A stretch of 64,000 bases of DNA from Lactuca virosa (Eukaryota; Streptophyta; Magnoliopsida; Asterales; Asteraceae), in contig CAKMRJ010005745.1 of the NCBI GenBank assembly GCA_928212115.1, positions 221,270,752 through 221,334,751 on the forward strand, given 5' to 3'. The position numbers and the translations under genes are program-made. The notes under the pieces are model-generated. The model was not told the DNA's origin and ran no database searches. It was given only the letters and a program-made list of their open reading frames with translations. Of this stretch, positions 34,025-44,932 are shown in pieces. Numbering within the stretch: position 1 is the first letter of the stretch; every line of letters begins with the position of its first letter.

Positions 34025-34675
34025 TTATGTCGCAACTTATGTTATTTTATCGTAACCTAAAAATGACAACTTATGTTATTTTATGTCGTTTTTAACAGCA
34101 CGAAACATAATTTGGAGGGTAAAACCAATGATGTAACGATATCAGATTTGAAATCCGGATATTTTCCGACGAACAACTATGTAAAAACAACGTAACCAAC
34201 ATATAAAACATGAAAATCACTCTAAAAACATACTTTTATCGTAAGTTAAAAATGACAACTTATGTTAATTTTTGTTGTTTTTAACAGCACGAAACATACT
34301 TTGGAGGGTAAAACCAATGATGTAACGATATCAGATTTGAAATATGGATATTTTCCGACGAAGAACTATGTAAAAACAACGTAACCAACATATAAAATAT
34401 GAAAATCACACTAAAAAACATACTTTTATCGTAAGCTAAAAATGGCAACTTATGTTATTTTATGTCGTTTTTAACAGCACAAAGCATACTTTGGAGGGTA
34501 AAACCAATGATGTAACGATATCAGATTTGAAATCCGGATATTTTACGACGGAGAACTATGTAAAAACAACGTAACCAACATATAAAACATGAAAAATACA
34601 CTAAAAACATACTTTTATCGTAAGCTAAAAATGGCAACTTATGTTATTTTATGTCGTTTTTAACAGCACAAACAA
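34025..34675 (+). repeat. 190 bp tandem array, about 3.5 units
   Basis: AAATCCGGATATTTT-type starts at 34,151, 34,340 and 34,530 (189-190 bp). Same repeat family as 18,653-19,185, with a few percent divergence between units. Confidence 0.92.
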
Positions 34676-34875
34676 ATAGAAAATATATTACAAAGACAAT
34701 GACAAATATATTACAAACATAATATATTTCAAATATATTACAAACATAATATATTTCAAATATATTACAAACACAATGTCAAATATATTAAAAACATAAT
34801 ATATTACAAATATATTACAAACACAATAGCAAATATATTACATAGACAAAGACAAATATACTACAAACATTATTA
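34676..34875. repeat. AT-rich short tandem repeats
   Basis: Irregular repeats of AAATATATTACAAACATAAT and AATATATTTC, roughly 30 bp spacing, immediately downstream of the minus-strand MULE-like gene. Confidence 0.75.
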
Positions 34876-34892
34876 TTTAAAGGGAATAAAAA

Positions 34893-36240
34893 TTACATTG
34901 GCAATAAAACAGCCATCAACGGGTCTGGTATTTCCCATTCAGATGGTGGGGGAAGAGGGTGAACGGTTTGTGTCTGGTAGACGAGCTGAAATATATCAGC
35001 ATGGTAATATACTTGCACCATATCAACTAATTCATGCATGTTTGAATAACGTGCTGCTGTGATAGCATGACCACATGTTATACCGAGACTGCGCCATTTG
35101 CCACATGAACAAGTATGACCGTTAAGGTCTACAACACAAGTTGTTTTAAAATCAGAAACTAGATAAACATATGTCGGCAAGGGAGACGAGATCTGTTGGG
35201 GGATCTGTGTTGCTTGCCAACCAACAGACTTTTGCATCCTTATTTGAAGCACCATTTGAGCATACGGTATTAGTACAGTAGTCAAACTCCCTGAAAAATA
35301 AATATGGTTATAAAAGGTTGTTGTACTAGTTATTAAGTACTTTTATATTGCACCCAAAAATTTACCTGCCATTATACTTCGTTCAACAAAAGTATTTTGC
35401 ATGTACTCAAGAATTCCCTCGATAAGCGTTATTATCGGTACATTACGTTGATTAAGCGATAATACCGAAAAATATTGAGGAACTTCCATGTTGAGTACAT
35501 TCCAACAGATGATAGGGAAATAGGCTCTTGCCCATTTCGGATGACCGATATTCGTAAGCACTTCACGAGCATCATGGCTTAGCCTAGAAAAAAATTGTTC
35601 AAAAATAGACATAGTGTAGGATTTTGATGTTATCCAGAACAAAGTTTCCAATGATCTTCCAGAGCCTACTCTTGTGCGAAAATAGTTGTGGACGCTCTTA
35701 CAAGTGTAACCATGATAAGAATCAGTGAAAACATTATCTACGCAAGAACTAACGACATCGTCCATATTGGATATGAACGCTACTTCCCTACCCTGTCCGA
35801 GACTTTCTTTTAACCTCATCAGGAACCAACTACAACTTATCATATTATTTTCAACCACCATACCAAATGCTATAGGGAAATTCAGATTGTTCCCGTCTTT
35901 AGCAACCGCTACAAACATTGTTTTTAGGTAGTTCCCTCGAAGACGTACACTACCAATGAAGATTACAGACAAGAAACAATTTATGAATGCATGGACATGT
36001 ATTTTTTAAGAGTGCAAACCAATTAGTTTAAATGTACAAACATTATCAAATGTAAAGAAACAATAGAAATTTGGAAAACAAATATACCACCCATCCAATA
36101 GCCAGAAAACAAGATTGGAAACGATCCATCAAATCCGTTTTGATGTGAGTGTGAGTATGCGGGTTGGTTCGCCTTAGGTTATGAAGGTAAACAGGCAAGT
36201 TGTTAAAGCTTTCTTCATGCTCACTGTCGGAGAAACTCAT
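34893..36240 (-). CDS. MULE-core/SWIM gene, most intact copy, altered catalytic residues
   Basis: Three exons on the minus strand: 36,240-36,088 (MSFSDSEHEESFNNLPVYLH), about 35,991-35,366, and 35,290-34,893. The second intron (35,365-35,291) is GT-AG. Intron 1 starts with a good donor, but I see no clear acceptor before HAFINCFLSVIFIG. Exons 2 and 3 are open: MULE core (MFVAVAKDGNNLNFPIAFGM, SCSWFLMRLKESLGQGREVA, FTDSYHGYTCKS) and an intact SWIM finger (CSCGKWRSLGITCGHA), ending MAVLLPM. The first canonical Asp is replaced (IGSVRLRG) and the second too (ISNMDD). The MuDR N-terminal DNA-binding domain is missing, as in both paralogues. About 400 residues; possibly expressed, but probably not a working transposase. 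Confidence 0.72.
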
Positions 36241-36354
36241 TTCGAATCGGTTATAAGAGACAATTACTAATTACTTAGTGTGCCTAAGGTTGTGGATGTA
36301 AGGGGCTTACCACATGCAGACACATATGTATGTAGGAGCTATAAAGGCAAGGTC

Positions 36355-36910
36355 CATAATGTATTGTCTTTTCGAACAGTAGATTTGTCGTTTCAAATAG
36401 TATCTCCGTGTAAGGTATCTGACAATTGGACTACTCTTTGACATTTTTTAACTACAGTTTCATAGATTTTGACTACTGCTTTGTACCCTGCATAATGTAT
36501 TGTCTTTTCCAACAATAGATTTGTCGTTTCAAACAGTATCTCCGTCTAAGGTATCTGAAAATTGGACTAATCTTTAACAATTATTTGACTACGGTTTTAT
36601 AGACTTTGACTACTGCTTTGTAGCCTGCATAATGTATTGTCATTTCCAACAGTAGATTTGTCATTTCAAACAGTATCTCCGTGTAAGGTATCTGACAATT
36701 GGACTACTCTTTGACAATTATTTGACTACGGTTTTATAGACTTTGACTACTGCCTTGTAGCATGTATAATGTATTCTCATTTCTAACAGTAGATTTGTCA
36801 TTTCAAACAGTATCTCCGTGTAAGGTATCTGACAATTGGATTACTCTTTGACAATTATTTGACTACGGTTTTATAGACTTTGACTACTGCTTTGTAGCCT
36901 GCATAATGTA
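36355..36910 (+). repeat. 137 bp tandem array containing TTTGACTAC
   Basis: TATCTCCGT recurs at 36,401, 36,537, 36,674 and 36,811 (136-137 bp). Units contain CTTTGACTACTGCTTTGTA, TTGGACTACTCTTTGACA and TTTCAAACAGTA. It lies just upstream of the SANT-like ORF at 37,003. Confidence 0.92.
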
Positions 36911-37002
36911 GTTTCAAACAGTACTTATGGGAATCCACCTAACTGTTTATCAGTCTTTTTTCTTATTTAAGTACTCCTATAAAATTAAAACAAATTTAAA
37001 AA

Positions 37003-37433
37003 ATGGCCTCCAATCAAACAACTTCTTCCTATGCAGCTGCTCCGTCCAATACTCCACATCCATGGATGATAAGAGAGGTAATGGTGGTAACACGATGTTG
37101 GATGAACGTTTACGAGGATGTAACAACCATGGTTAACCCTGATTTCTTTGAAGGTGATGAATGGGCCCGCATAACAGCTATGTTTAACCTCTCGTTGGGA
37201 GAAGAAAAACACCGAACACAAGAAGATATTGTTGGTAAGTGGATGGATTTAAAGGAAAAAATCACATGGTTCAATCGATGGTATCATCATCTTAAAATAG
37301 GTATCGTTATCCAAACAACGACGAAGATCTTTTAGAATTGGTTAAAGATCATTACATTTTGGAGCACGAAGGAAGTGACTTCGACTATGACGATGCATGG
37401 ATTCTAGTTAAAAATAACAAATATTTCATGTAG
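37003..37433 (+). CDS. SANT/trihelix-like accessory protein of a MULE
   Basis: ATG at 37,003 starts MASNQTTSSYAAAPSNTPHP, then WMIREVMVVTRCWMNVYEDV, the tryptophan-anchored helix of a Myb/SANT-like domain, then GDEWARITAMFN and DIVGKWMDLKEKITWFNRWY. The frame then slips by one near 37,300, and the next frame continues YPNNDEDLLELVKDHYILEH to WILVKNNKYFM and TAG at 37,433. With the slip the gene is probably damaged, unless splicing removes it. It is convergent with the MULE transposase on the minus strand, about 300 bp apart, an arrangement like the two genes of maize MuDR. Distantly related to the 14,436 ORF. Confidence 0.55.
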
Positions 37434-37734
37434 AAGACTCTTATATGTGAAATGTCTTATGTAATGTTTGCTACTGATGTATCTCGTTTTCTATAATGTT
37501 TTATGTTTGTGTTTTATTTTTCATGGAATAAAGTAGATAATAAGTGGGGTACTAGATTTAATTAATAATGTCAGAAGTGCAGTTTAATACAAGCAATACA
37601 AATTACAAATACGGGAATCCATTACTTTCGTACGTTAATCTAAGGACAATTTAAATCAAATGTGCTGTTGAAATCAAAAGTAGGGTACACGCTTTCGTTC
37701 TGTGACCCGCTTCCGGATGCGATTTCATCAGTCA

Positions 37735-40445
37735 TTATGCCCTTTTGTGTCGATTTTTCCTCCCCCCAGATCCACTCCCCGATCCCCTACCCGTACAATC
37801 GTTCCTCGTGTGTCCAAAATGACCGCATGTAGAACATTCTTGTCGTGTGGGACGCTCACCTTGCGATGGAATACGGCCAGTGTTTCTTGGTCTACCCGGC
37901 TGACGTCTCTCCATTATGGGTGGCTTCACAATCATCAAATCATAAGGGATCTCCCACTCAGATGGACTTGGTAAGGGGTTCACAAACTCCTCGTAAGTTT
38001 TCCTCAGTGTCTCTGTAAAGTAAGCTTTCAAAGCAAATTCCGAACAATCTTCGTAACGGTTCATTGTGAGCACTTTTATGAAATGGCCACAAGGTAAGCC
38101 ATCTATTTTCCACCGCCTACATGTACAGGTTCTTTGTTGGAAATCAACAATGACACTTTTGTGAGTAGAGCTTTTCACTTCAAATCTACTATTTGAGATA
38201 GGATACACCATCCAATTATTACAAGCATTCTTATTTGCTTCTATAATCGTTTCAGCCCATGGGGTGAGTGTTGTTTTTGCTTCAGCTAAAAAAATAGACA
38301 TAATTTCATAATATCATATGAGTAGTAAAATAACATTTCAAGTACTATTATATATAAAATATTAGTACTTGCAACATTACGTTTCTGAAAACTCCATTAT
38401 CGACTCTGCACTATTTGATGTCATAAGAAAATATCGATTCCCAGGAAAATGTCCCCTGGCCCATCTTTCTGGATTGATGTTTTGTAGGTATTCCCATACA
38501 CGATCATTTACCTTTTTAATTTTTTTCATCCCATTATCGAATTTTTTAATAGTATAGGCTTTGCATGTCTCCCAAAATAATGCGTGTATTGTATCGCTGC
38601 TTCCAAATTTTGCTGAAATGTTGAAATACAAATGGATACCACATATTCCATGATGGACGTGAGGAAATATATTTGCAATTGACGTCGCTATGGATGGAGC
38701 CCTATCAGATATGAATGTAAGGTCTTCCGCATTGCCTATACATTCATGTAGTTTTCGAAGGAACCAGGACCATGTCTCCGTACATTCACTTTTGCATATG
38801 GCATAAGCAACAAGCATGATTTGGTTTTAACCGTCCATTGCCACTACGAGCAACATCGTACCATTGAATTCACCCTTTAGGTGACCATCATCAATTATTA
38901 GGGTCGGCCTACAAGATTTGATGAATGCTTGTACCTATAATTATTTTTGATGGCATTAACAAATACCAATTAGGATTCATATGTTTTATTTGTTATAAAA
39001 AATTATCACTACTTACCGAGCAACCCAGCGCGATATACACGAACTCAAACCGATCATCATCATATGTTCTTATCTGAGTAACAGTTCCTGGATTATGCTT
39101 GACCAAGTTGTGCATATATGCTGGTAGTTTGGTGAATGAATCCTCTTTGGTACCTCTTAACATCAACAACGCATATTGTTTTGCACGCCATGCCTGTTGG
39201 TATGAGATATTGATTGGAAATTTCGAATTGATGTCCCTCACAATTTCATTACCCCAATAAACTCTATTATAATCTTCGGCCAATACTTCAGCGATAAAGT
39301 GGACGAGTACCTTTTTCTTTGATTGTCAATGATTAGACTCCAAGTTTTTTGCACAACAAGTGTGTTGGTCAACAACTTTTGTGACTTGGAAAGCAGTAGT
39401 CGATTTGATTCCCCTTGCCCTAACCATCCAAGAACAATTTTCTACCAAACAAACCACCTCGAACCTTCTTTGCTCGATCTGGTAGTCTTATACTGCTTAC
39501 CTTGTTCCATGCATTGTCTTCCAATTACAAGCTTGAGCAACTCTTTGTCATCAAAAATGTCTAGAACCTTAATCTCTTCATTTATATCCACCCTCTGACA
39601 TGGAATGTTCACATCATCGTTTACAGGACACGAAGGCAATGGGGGCATACCATGAAACATGGTATCTGTATAAATAAGTTTAGGTTCATCATCAAATTCT
39701 TCTTCGTTAGAATCACTCTCTAGGTCGGATATATCCAACTTGTCACAATCCGCAAACTCGCCATATCCTTTTAGTTCACCATCATGCAAAAATAGAACTT
39801 CTTGTTTTCCAGATTCATTACCAACCTTATTCACCACGTCTAGTGCTTTTTTTAGTCAAAGTAATGATTTACACCAATATCATTAACATATGTACCAACA
39901 TCATTATTACCGATATACTTATAATTCTCCGGTGTAACATACATAATCGGTTCTGGCACTACAGACACTACATTTACATTTTTAGCGACACTGTGATATT
40001 GACTTTTACTTGGACTTTTAAAATTACCTATTGGGTTGTTGCTCCCTTTTCCACTTGATAAATTAGCTGCAGATGCATTTCCTCTATCATCCACTTCGTT
40101 ACGCGAAACGCCTTCTTCAACCACCACATAGACAGACACAAATTTATCTCCAACAACATTTATTACCTTGATCAGCTTTCTAATATCACGATCATCAACA
40201 ATACCACAATAATAGAGTTGTTATGGATGTTGATAAGCCAGACTGACTTTTGATTCTTCGGGAAGACCCATCTTGCACTTCACCAAATGAACAAATTCGG
40301 TGAACGTGGTCGTTTCGTAAAATTCAACACCTAAATAAAACATTCTCGGATTGCATTCGGGTGGCCAAACATATGATAATTGGGAATTAACAAACTCCCA
40401 TCTTCCATCCGTAATGAGCAATACGAAATACTCGTTACAACTCAT
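37735..40445 (-). pseudogene. MULE transposase (MuDR-type) pseudogene, full domain set
   Basis: From ATG 40,445 the minus strand shows, in order: an N-terminal PB1-like region (MSCNEYFVLLITDGRWEFVN); a spacer; an acidic segment; the MuDR DNA-binding domain (DDKELLKLVIGRQCMEQGKQ); the TKLPAYMHNLVKHNPGTVTQ region followed by an intron; the MULE core with LIIDDGHLKGEFNG, LTFISDRAPSIA and MTSNSAES, which hold the expected Asp, Asp and Glu; a SWIM finger (CTCRRWKIDGLPCGH); and a CCHC knuckle (CSTCGHFGHTRNDC), with a basic tail ending at 37,735. Stops and frameshifts occur near 40,220, 39,860, 39,440 and 38,830, so it is inactive. It gives the reference against which the altered catalytic sites of the neighbouring MULE-like genes stand out. 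Confidence 0.88.
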
Positions 40446-40539
40446 TATGTTAATTTTGAGAATAAAGAAGCTAGAGAGAAGTGCAGTTTTCAAAATACGG
40501 AATAATTTCAAAAATATGAAATACTTAATATATATAGGG

Positions 40540-41345
40540 TAGGTTCAAAACAGTAGTCTACTCTGACAAAAAAGTAGTCAAGTTTAACAAAACAGTAGTC
40601 CACTCTGACAAAAAAGTAGTCAAGTTTTAGCAAAACATTACTCAACTCTCACAAAAAAAGTAGTCAAGTTTACCAAAAAAAGTAGTCAAATTTGCAAAAA
40701 AAAAATCAGTCAACAAATTCAAAAAAATAATCTACAGTTTAGCAAAAAATTATTGTATTAATTCTTAAAAAACTAGTTTATATTTTACAAAAAATATTTT
40801 TTAACAAAATAATTGTCAAAAAATAACTCTACATTTTATAAACAATATAATTGTTAAAATAATTCTACATCTTATAAACACTCTTTTTAATATTCTATAT
40901 CACAAAAAGAATACGGTTTTTTTTTGTTTTTTTATTTTATTTTTTTAAAGTCTAATGTTTTGAATTCTCAAAGAATTTTAACAAAATAATTGTTAAAATA
41001 GTTCTACATCTTATAAACACTATTTTTAATACTCTATATCACAAAAAAAAAAAAATTAAAACCGTAGCTTTTTTGACAAAACAGTAGATTAAACCTCAAA
41101 ACAGTAGACTTTAAAAACAAAAAAAAAACAAAAAAAAAACGTATTTTTTTCCCAAAACCGTAGACTACGGTTTGGGAAACCGTAGCTAAACCGAGAGGAA
41201 ACCGTAGGTTTTAAAAAACCTACGGTTTTGTATCTTAGAAATGAAAAAAAAAATTATACAAAACACGAAACAGTAGACGATTTGGCGAAACAGTAGACGA
41301 ATATAGAAATCTACGGTTTCGTGACTATATTTGGACATTTACTAA
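40540..41345 (-). repeat. GTAGTC/ACAGTAG repeats and inverted ACCGTAG motifs
   Basis: From 40,540 to 40,720 AAAAAAGTAGTCAAGTTT and AACAGTAGTC recur about every 20-40 bp; this is the reverse complement of the TTTGACTAC motif in the arrays at 36,355 and elsewhere. From 41,080 to 41,330 the sequence is rich in ACAGTAGAC and inverted CCGTAG/CTACGG pairs. Together they look like the right subterminal region of the element whose transposase is at 37,735-40,445. I could not place the exact end. Confidence 0.6.
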
Positions 41346-41535
41346 TTTTTGGCTAAAAATTGATAATCACTTCCTTAATTTGGCTAGATTAGTAAGTAGC
41401 CCTAAAATATTATATTATCATGATTTCAAAATTATTTTCAATTCATATACTTGAGTTTTATCAAAGTTTCAAAAAGAATATTTTTTTTACTTTCTAAAAG
41501 CTTAACTCCAAGTTCTTGTTAATTTCTTGACAAAA

Positions 41536-41759
41536 TTACATAAATGGTCCTTGTGGTTGACATAATTGACCAATTTTGGTCCTTATGACAAATTTTGTGC
41601 ATAGATGGTCCATATGGTTTCAAAGTCTTGCAAAAAAAGTCTTTTTGGGTAATGGTGTTAACTTTTTCAATCAAGTGCTTTGTAAAATGACATATATGCC
41701 CTTCCTACCATAGGTACCATTTATGTACTTTGTTCCGGTCACAAGGACCATTTATGTAA
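41536..41759. mobile_element. Short foldback MITE
   Basis: TTACATAAATGGTCCTTGTG at 41,536-41,555 is the exact inverse of 41,740-41,759, with partial repeats of the same phrase inside. 224 bp; no clear target duplication, so the class is undecided (MULE-like ends are plausible). Confidence 0.6.
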
Positions 41760-41994
41760 CGTCATCTATTATTTATTATTATTTTTATTTAAATTATTTA
41801 TATGACTATGATTTAGAATTTTTTTTTTTGATGTTTTGTTCAAAATATTATTTAATGTTTTTTTTGCTTACACTTTTTGATATTTTGTTTGTATACCTTT
41901 TTCTAAATTTTTGACATTTTTTTCGAATACGATTATTAATATATCTTTTGACTTTTTGTTTGAATAACTTCTTTTAATTTTTTTTGACTTTTTG

Positions 41995-42568
41995 TTCGAA
42001 TATATTTTTTAATGTTTTTTCTACATTTTGTTTGTATTTATTAAATATTTCATGGTCACTGTAATCATAATTCCTAAGTTAATTCACTTATAATCATATT
42101 TTTTTTTGTTCTTTTAATATAGATAAGGCTTTATAAGTATTATTTTATAATTCAAATATATAACTATGTAAGACATATAAGGTTGTATAATTATTATTTT
42201 TGTAAGGCTTTTTATAAACATTTTTAATAAAAAATGTAAAAAAATGTTAAACGTGAATATGATTTATATAAATTAGGTACACATAAGCTAACCTAAGACT
42301 GTCCCGTAGTCTTGACGAGAACACCCATGTCATTTCACATTGGACTTAACTTTACTATTTTCGAGTTATTTAATTCTTTTAGACATTTTTTTCGATTAAC
42401 CTATATTTTCCTATTAGTCTATCTATATTAATCATATTCACATTTAACAAAGTTTTTTTTATGTATTAAAAAAATGTTTATAAAAAGCTTTACAAAAATA
42501 ATAATTATACAACCTTATAAGTGTTATGTAGTTATATATTTGAATTAAATAATAATAATAATTATATA

Positions 42569-42628
<60 letters not shown>

Positions 42629-42770
42629 GAACAAAAAAATAGAAAAATATGTTTGTAAGTGAATTAAGTTACGAATGATGACTATAGTGAACATGAAATC
42701 TTTAACAAATATAAACAAATAAAATATAAAAAAAATCATTAAAAAATATTTTTGAACATTAGCTAATTAG
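41995..42770. repeat. Long imperfect inverted repeat
   Basis: Sequence from about 41,995 to 42,265 recurs in reverse complement from about 42,420 to 42,770, for example TAATTCACTTATAA against TTTGTAAGTGAATTAA and GGTTGTATAATTATTATTTT against AAAATAATAATTATACAACC. The 150 bp spacer is unrelated. The right arm is expanded by a (TA)n tract (42,573-42,623). No coding sequence; possibly an old foldback element. Confidence 0.75.
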
Positions 42771-43261
42771 TAAGCGAATACGCTAAGTTACATATTACTG
42801 AGATTAGATAATTTTAGATGGTTAGGTTTAAACCTGTTGCACAACTCTTGTTTGATTCCAACCGTTATAGTGTGAGACCTTTCATTCGAAGAATTATCTG
42901 GTGTCGGTGGTATGTAATTGTATTCGTAAGCTAGTCAGAGGGTGTTAGGGGTAGTCCCTTCTGCAACTGATAGCGGAGAGTGGTGTGGTGGTAGCCCTAG
43001 GAAGACCTAGGAGATGATTCGGTGCATAGAGCCTTGTTTTGATAAGGGTTGTTTGGATTGATAGGGAAGTAACTTGGGGGGATTCGAGACGATTCTTGAG
43101 GAAAGTACAGATAGATGTGGAAGGTAATCTGGGCCCGTACTACTGGAAGCAGAGGATCCATACTCGAGTCAGGGAAAATCATGATGATACCGGGAAGCTT
43201 GTAAAATGTGGGATTCTTCGAGTATATTATGATGGTTTATATAGTTTATTTTCAGTATAGT

Positions 43262-43355
43262 GGTCACTCGAGGAGGTTCTGGTAGTGGTTCTGGTACCAC
43301 TATACCAGTGATGGTTCAGGTTTGGGCTCTGGGGTCGGACATATAGATGATTAGA
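43262..43355 (+). pseudogene. Host Gypsy gag, 5' end
   Basis: GTGGTCACTCGAGGAGGTTC onward encodes VVTRGGSGSGSGTTIP; the initiator codon appears as ATA. The reading continues beyond the 8.1 kb insertion at 51,442. Confidence 0.6.
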
Positions 43356-44896
43356 TGTAACGCCCGTGTTTCTAGGCTAGGCATTAATATTGACATAATG
43401 GTTTAGGTTAACCTTTGTAACTCATTTAGAAGAAATGAAAAAGGAATTATGTGAATTTTATGTGAATTATGTGTTCTATGCTTAATTATTAGGGTTTAAT
43501 TAATTAAGAATAAAAATCAGCGTCAAAATTAAATATTAGACAAAGCCGATATCTATTAAGAAACTTGTAGTGGGCGTGACAAGGATTACGGATATATAAA
43601 GAATGCCGAAATCCGAGTTATAACGAAGAAGTTATGACCTGTCGAAGTTTCACGATAAACCGGCACGGTGCCGAATGTCGTAAAAAGTGAGTTTTTGATA
43701 AACTACTTTTTAGCCTTAGTGATCTAAACGAAACTCGTAGTGTTCGTTAAACCGAGAGTATGTATAAAAAGAACGCCCAAATCTGACTTCGTATAAGGAA
43801 GTTATGATTTTTCGAAATTTCAGCTTAGCAGTAGACAGCTAAAAACTCGAATTTTAGATCGAGTGATTTTTAGCCGACACGACCTAAACGAGAATCGAAG
43901 GTCTCGTCATTAGTAGCACAACGGTAAAAAGTCTGACGAAAACGGACGTCGGATGAAGAAGTTATGAATTTTTAACGGATTTCCTGTCCCGGTCTGTTAA
44001 AAATAATAATATAAAAATTAAAGTCAAAATTAGCCGACGAAGTCTAAACGAACGTTGTAGAGCATAATTTTTCCTACGCGTGCATATAAAGAACGTCAAA
44101 AACGGAGCTCGTATGCGAAAGTTATGGATTTTAGAAGTTTTGGCGCGAAAATCGAGGAATAATGCCAAAACCGGGAATTTTTGCACACGTGGACTTCGGC
44201 CACGTGTCCTCGCTTCGCAATCCGACGCGTGTCCGGAACCTGCTGAGTCACCGAAGCCACCTGGCGAGGCGTGTCATGCTCTTCGCGAGTCCGAGGTTCG
44301 GTCCAATAGGAGGCTGCCCCGTGTCCGATCTCGGTGTGTCATCAGCAACGTGTCCGAACCGAGGAAGCTGTCCGAAGCGGTCCAATCAGAAGCCTCCAGC
44401 GAGGCCCTCGCATGCGCAACCCATGTGCGATCACCTGCGCACCCTCGCCTGCGGACCCCACTCTTCTAAGCCGACCTTCGGACACTATAAATAGAAGGGT
44501 ATGCGAACCCTCCCGGTTACTTTTGAGATTTTGCCATATTTAGCCCCTTTTTCCATATTTTCTTCATCTTAACATTCCCCAAAGCCCCGGTATCGATCAT
44601 AACCCCCGGAATACGCCACGAAGTGCCCGAGAAGCCCGGAAAATTTATCTTTTCGGTTTTGAAGCCCGACCTTTCGCAGAGCCCGGTTTCTCAATAAAAC
44701 TCCCAGTTTTATTAGAAACGAACGTTTTAGGAAACGAATTGCTGCCCGATTTTCATCAAAACATGTGAGTGTGTAGTTACTTTCACCTTACACATATATA
44801 TGAAGTATTTTCTTTCAAATACGTGCTATGTGTAATTATATTGATTGTTTAATTAAGGTGACTGTTGAATAGATGTTTTATATAAGTTTTAAACTG

Positions 44897-44932
<36 letters not shown>

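Noticed and set aside
37702..37974. 90-codon plus-strand frame
   Set aside because: Antisense to the SWIM and zinc-knuckle end of the MULE transposase.
44080..44494. Overlapping open frames of 110-129 codons
   Set aside because: They lie in the GC-rich promoter part of the 5' LTR; GC richness removes stops by chance, and no protein family is recognisable.
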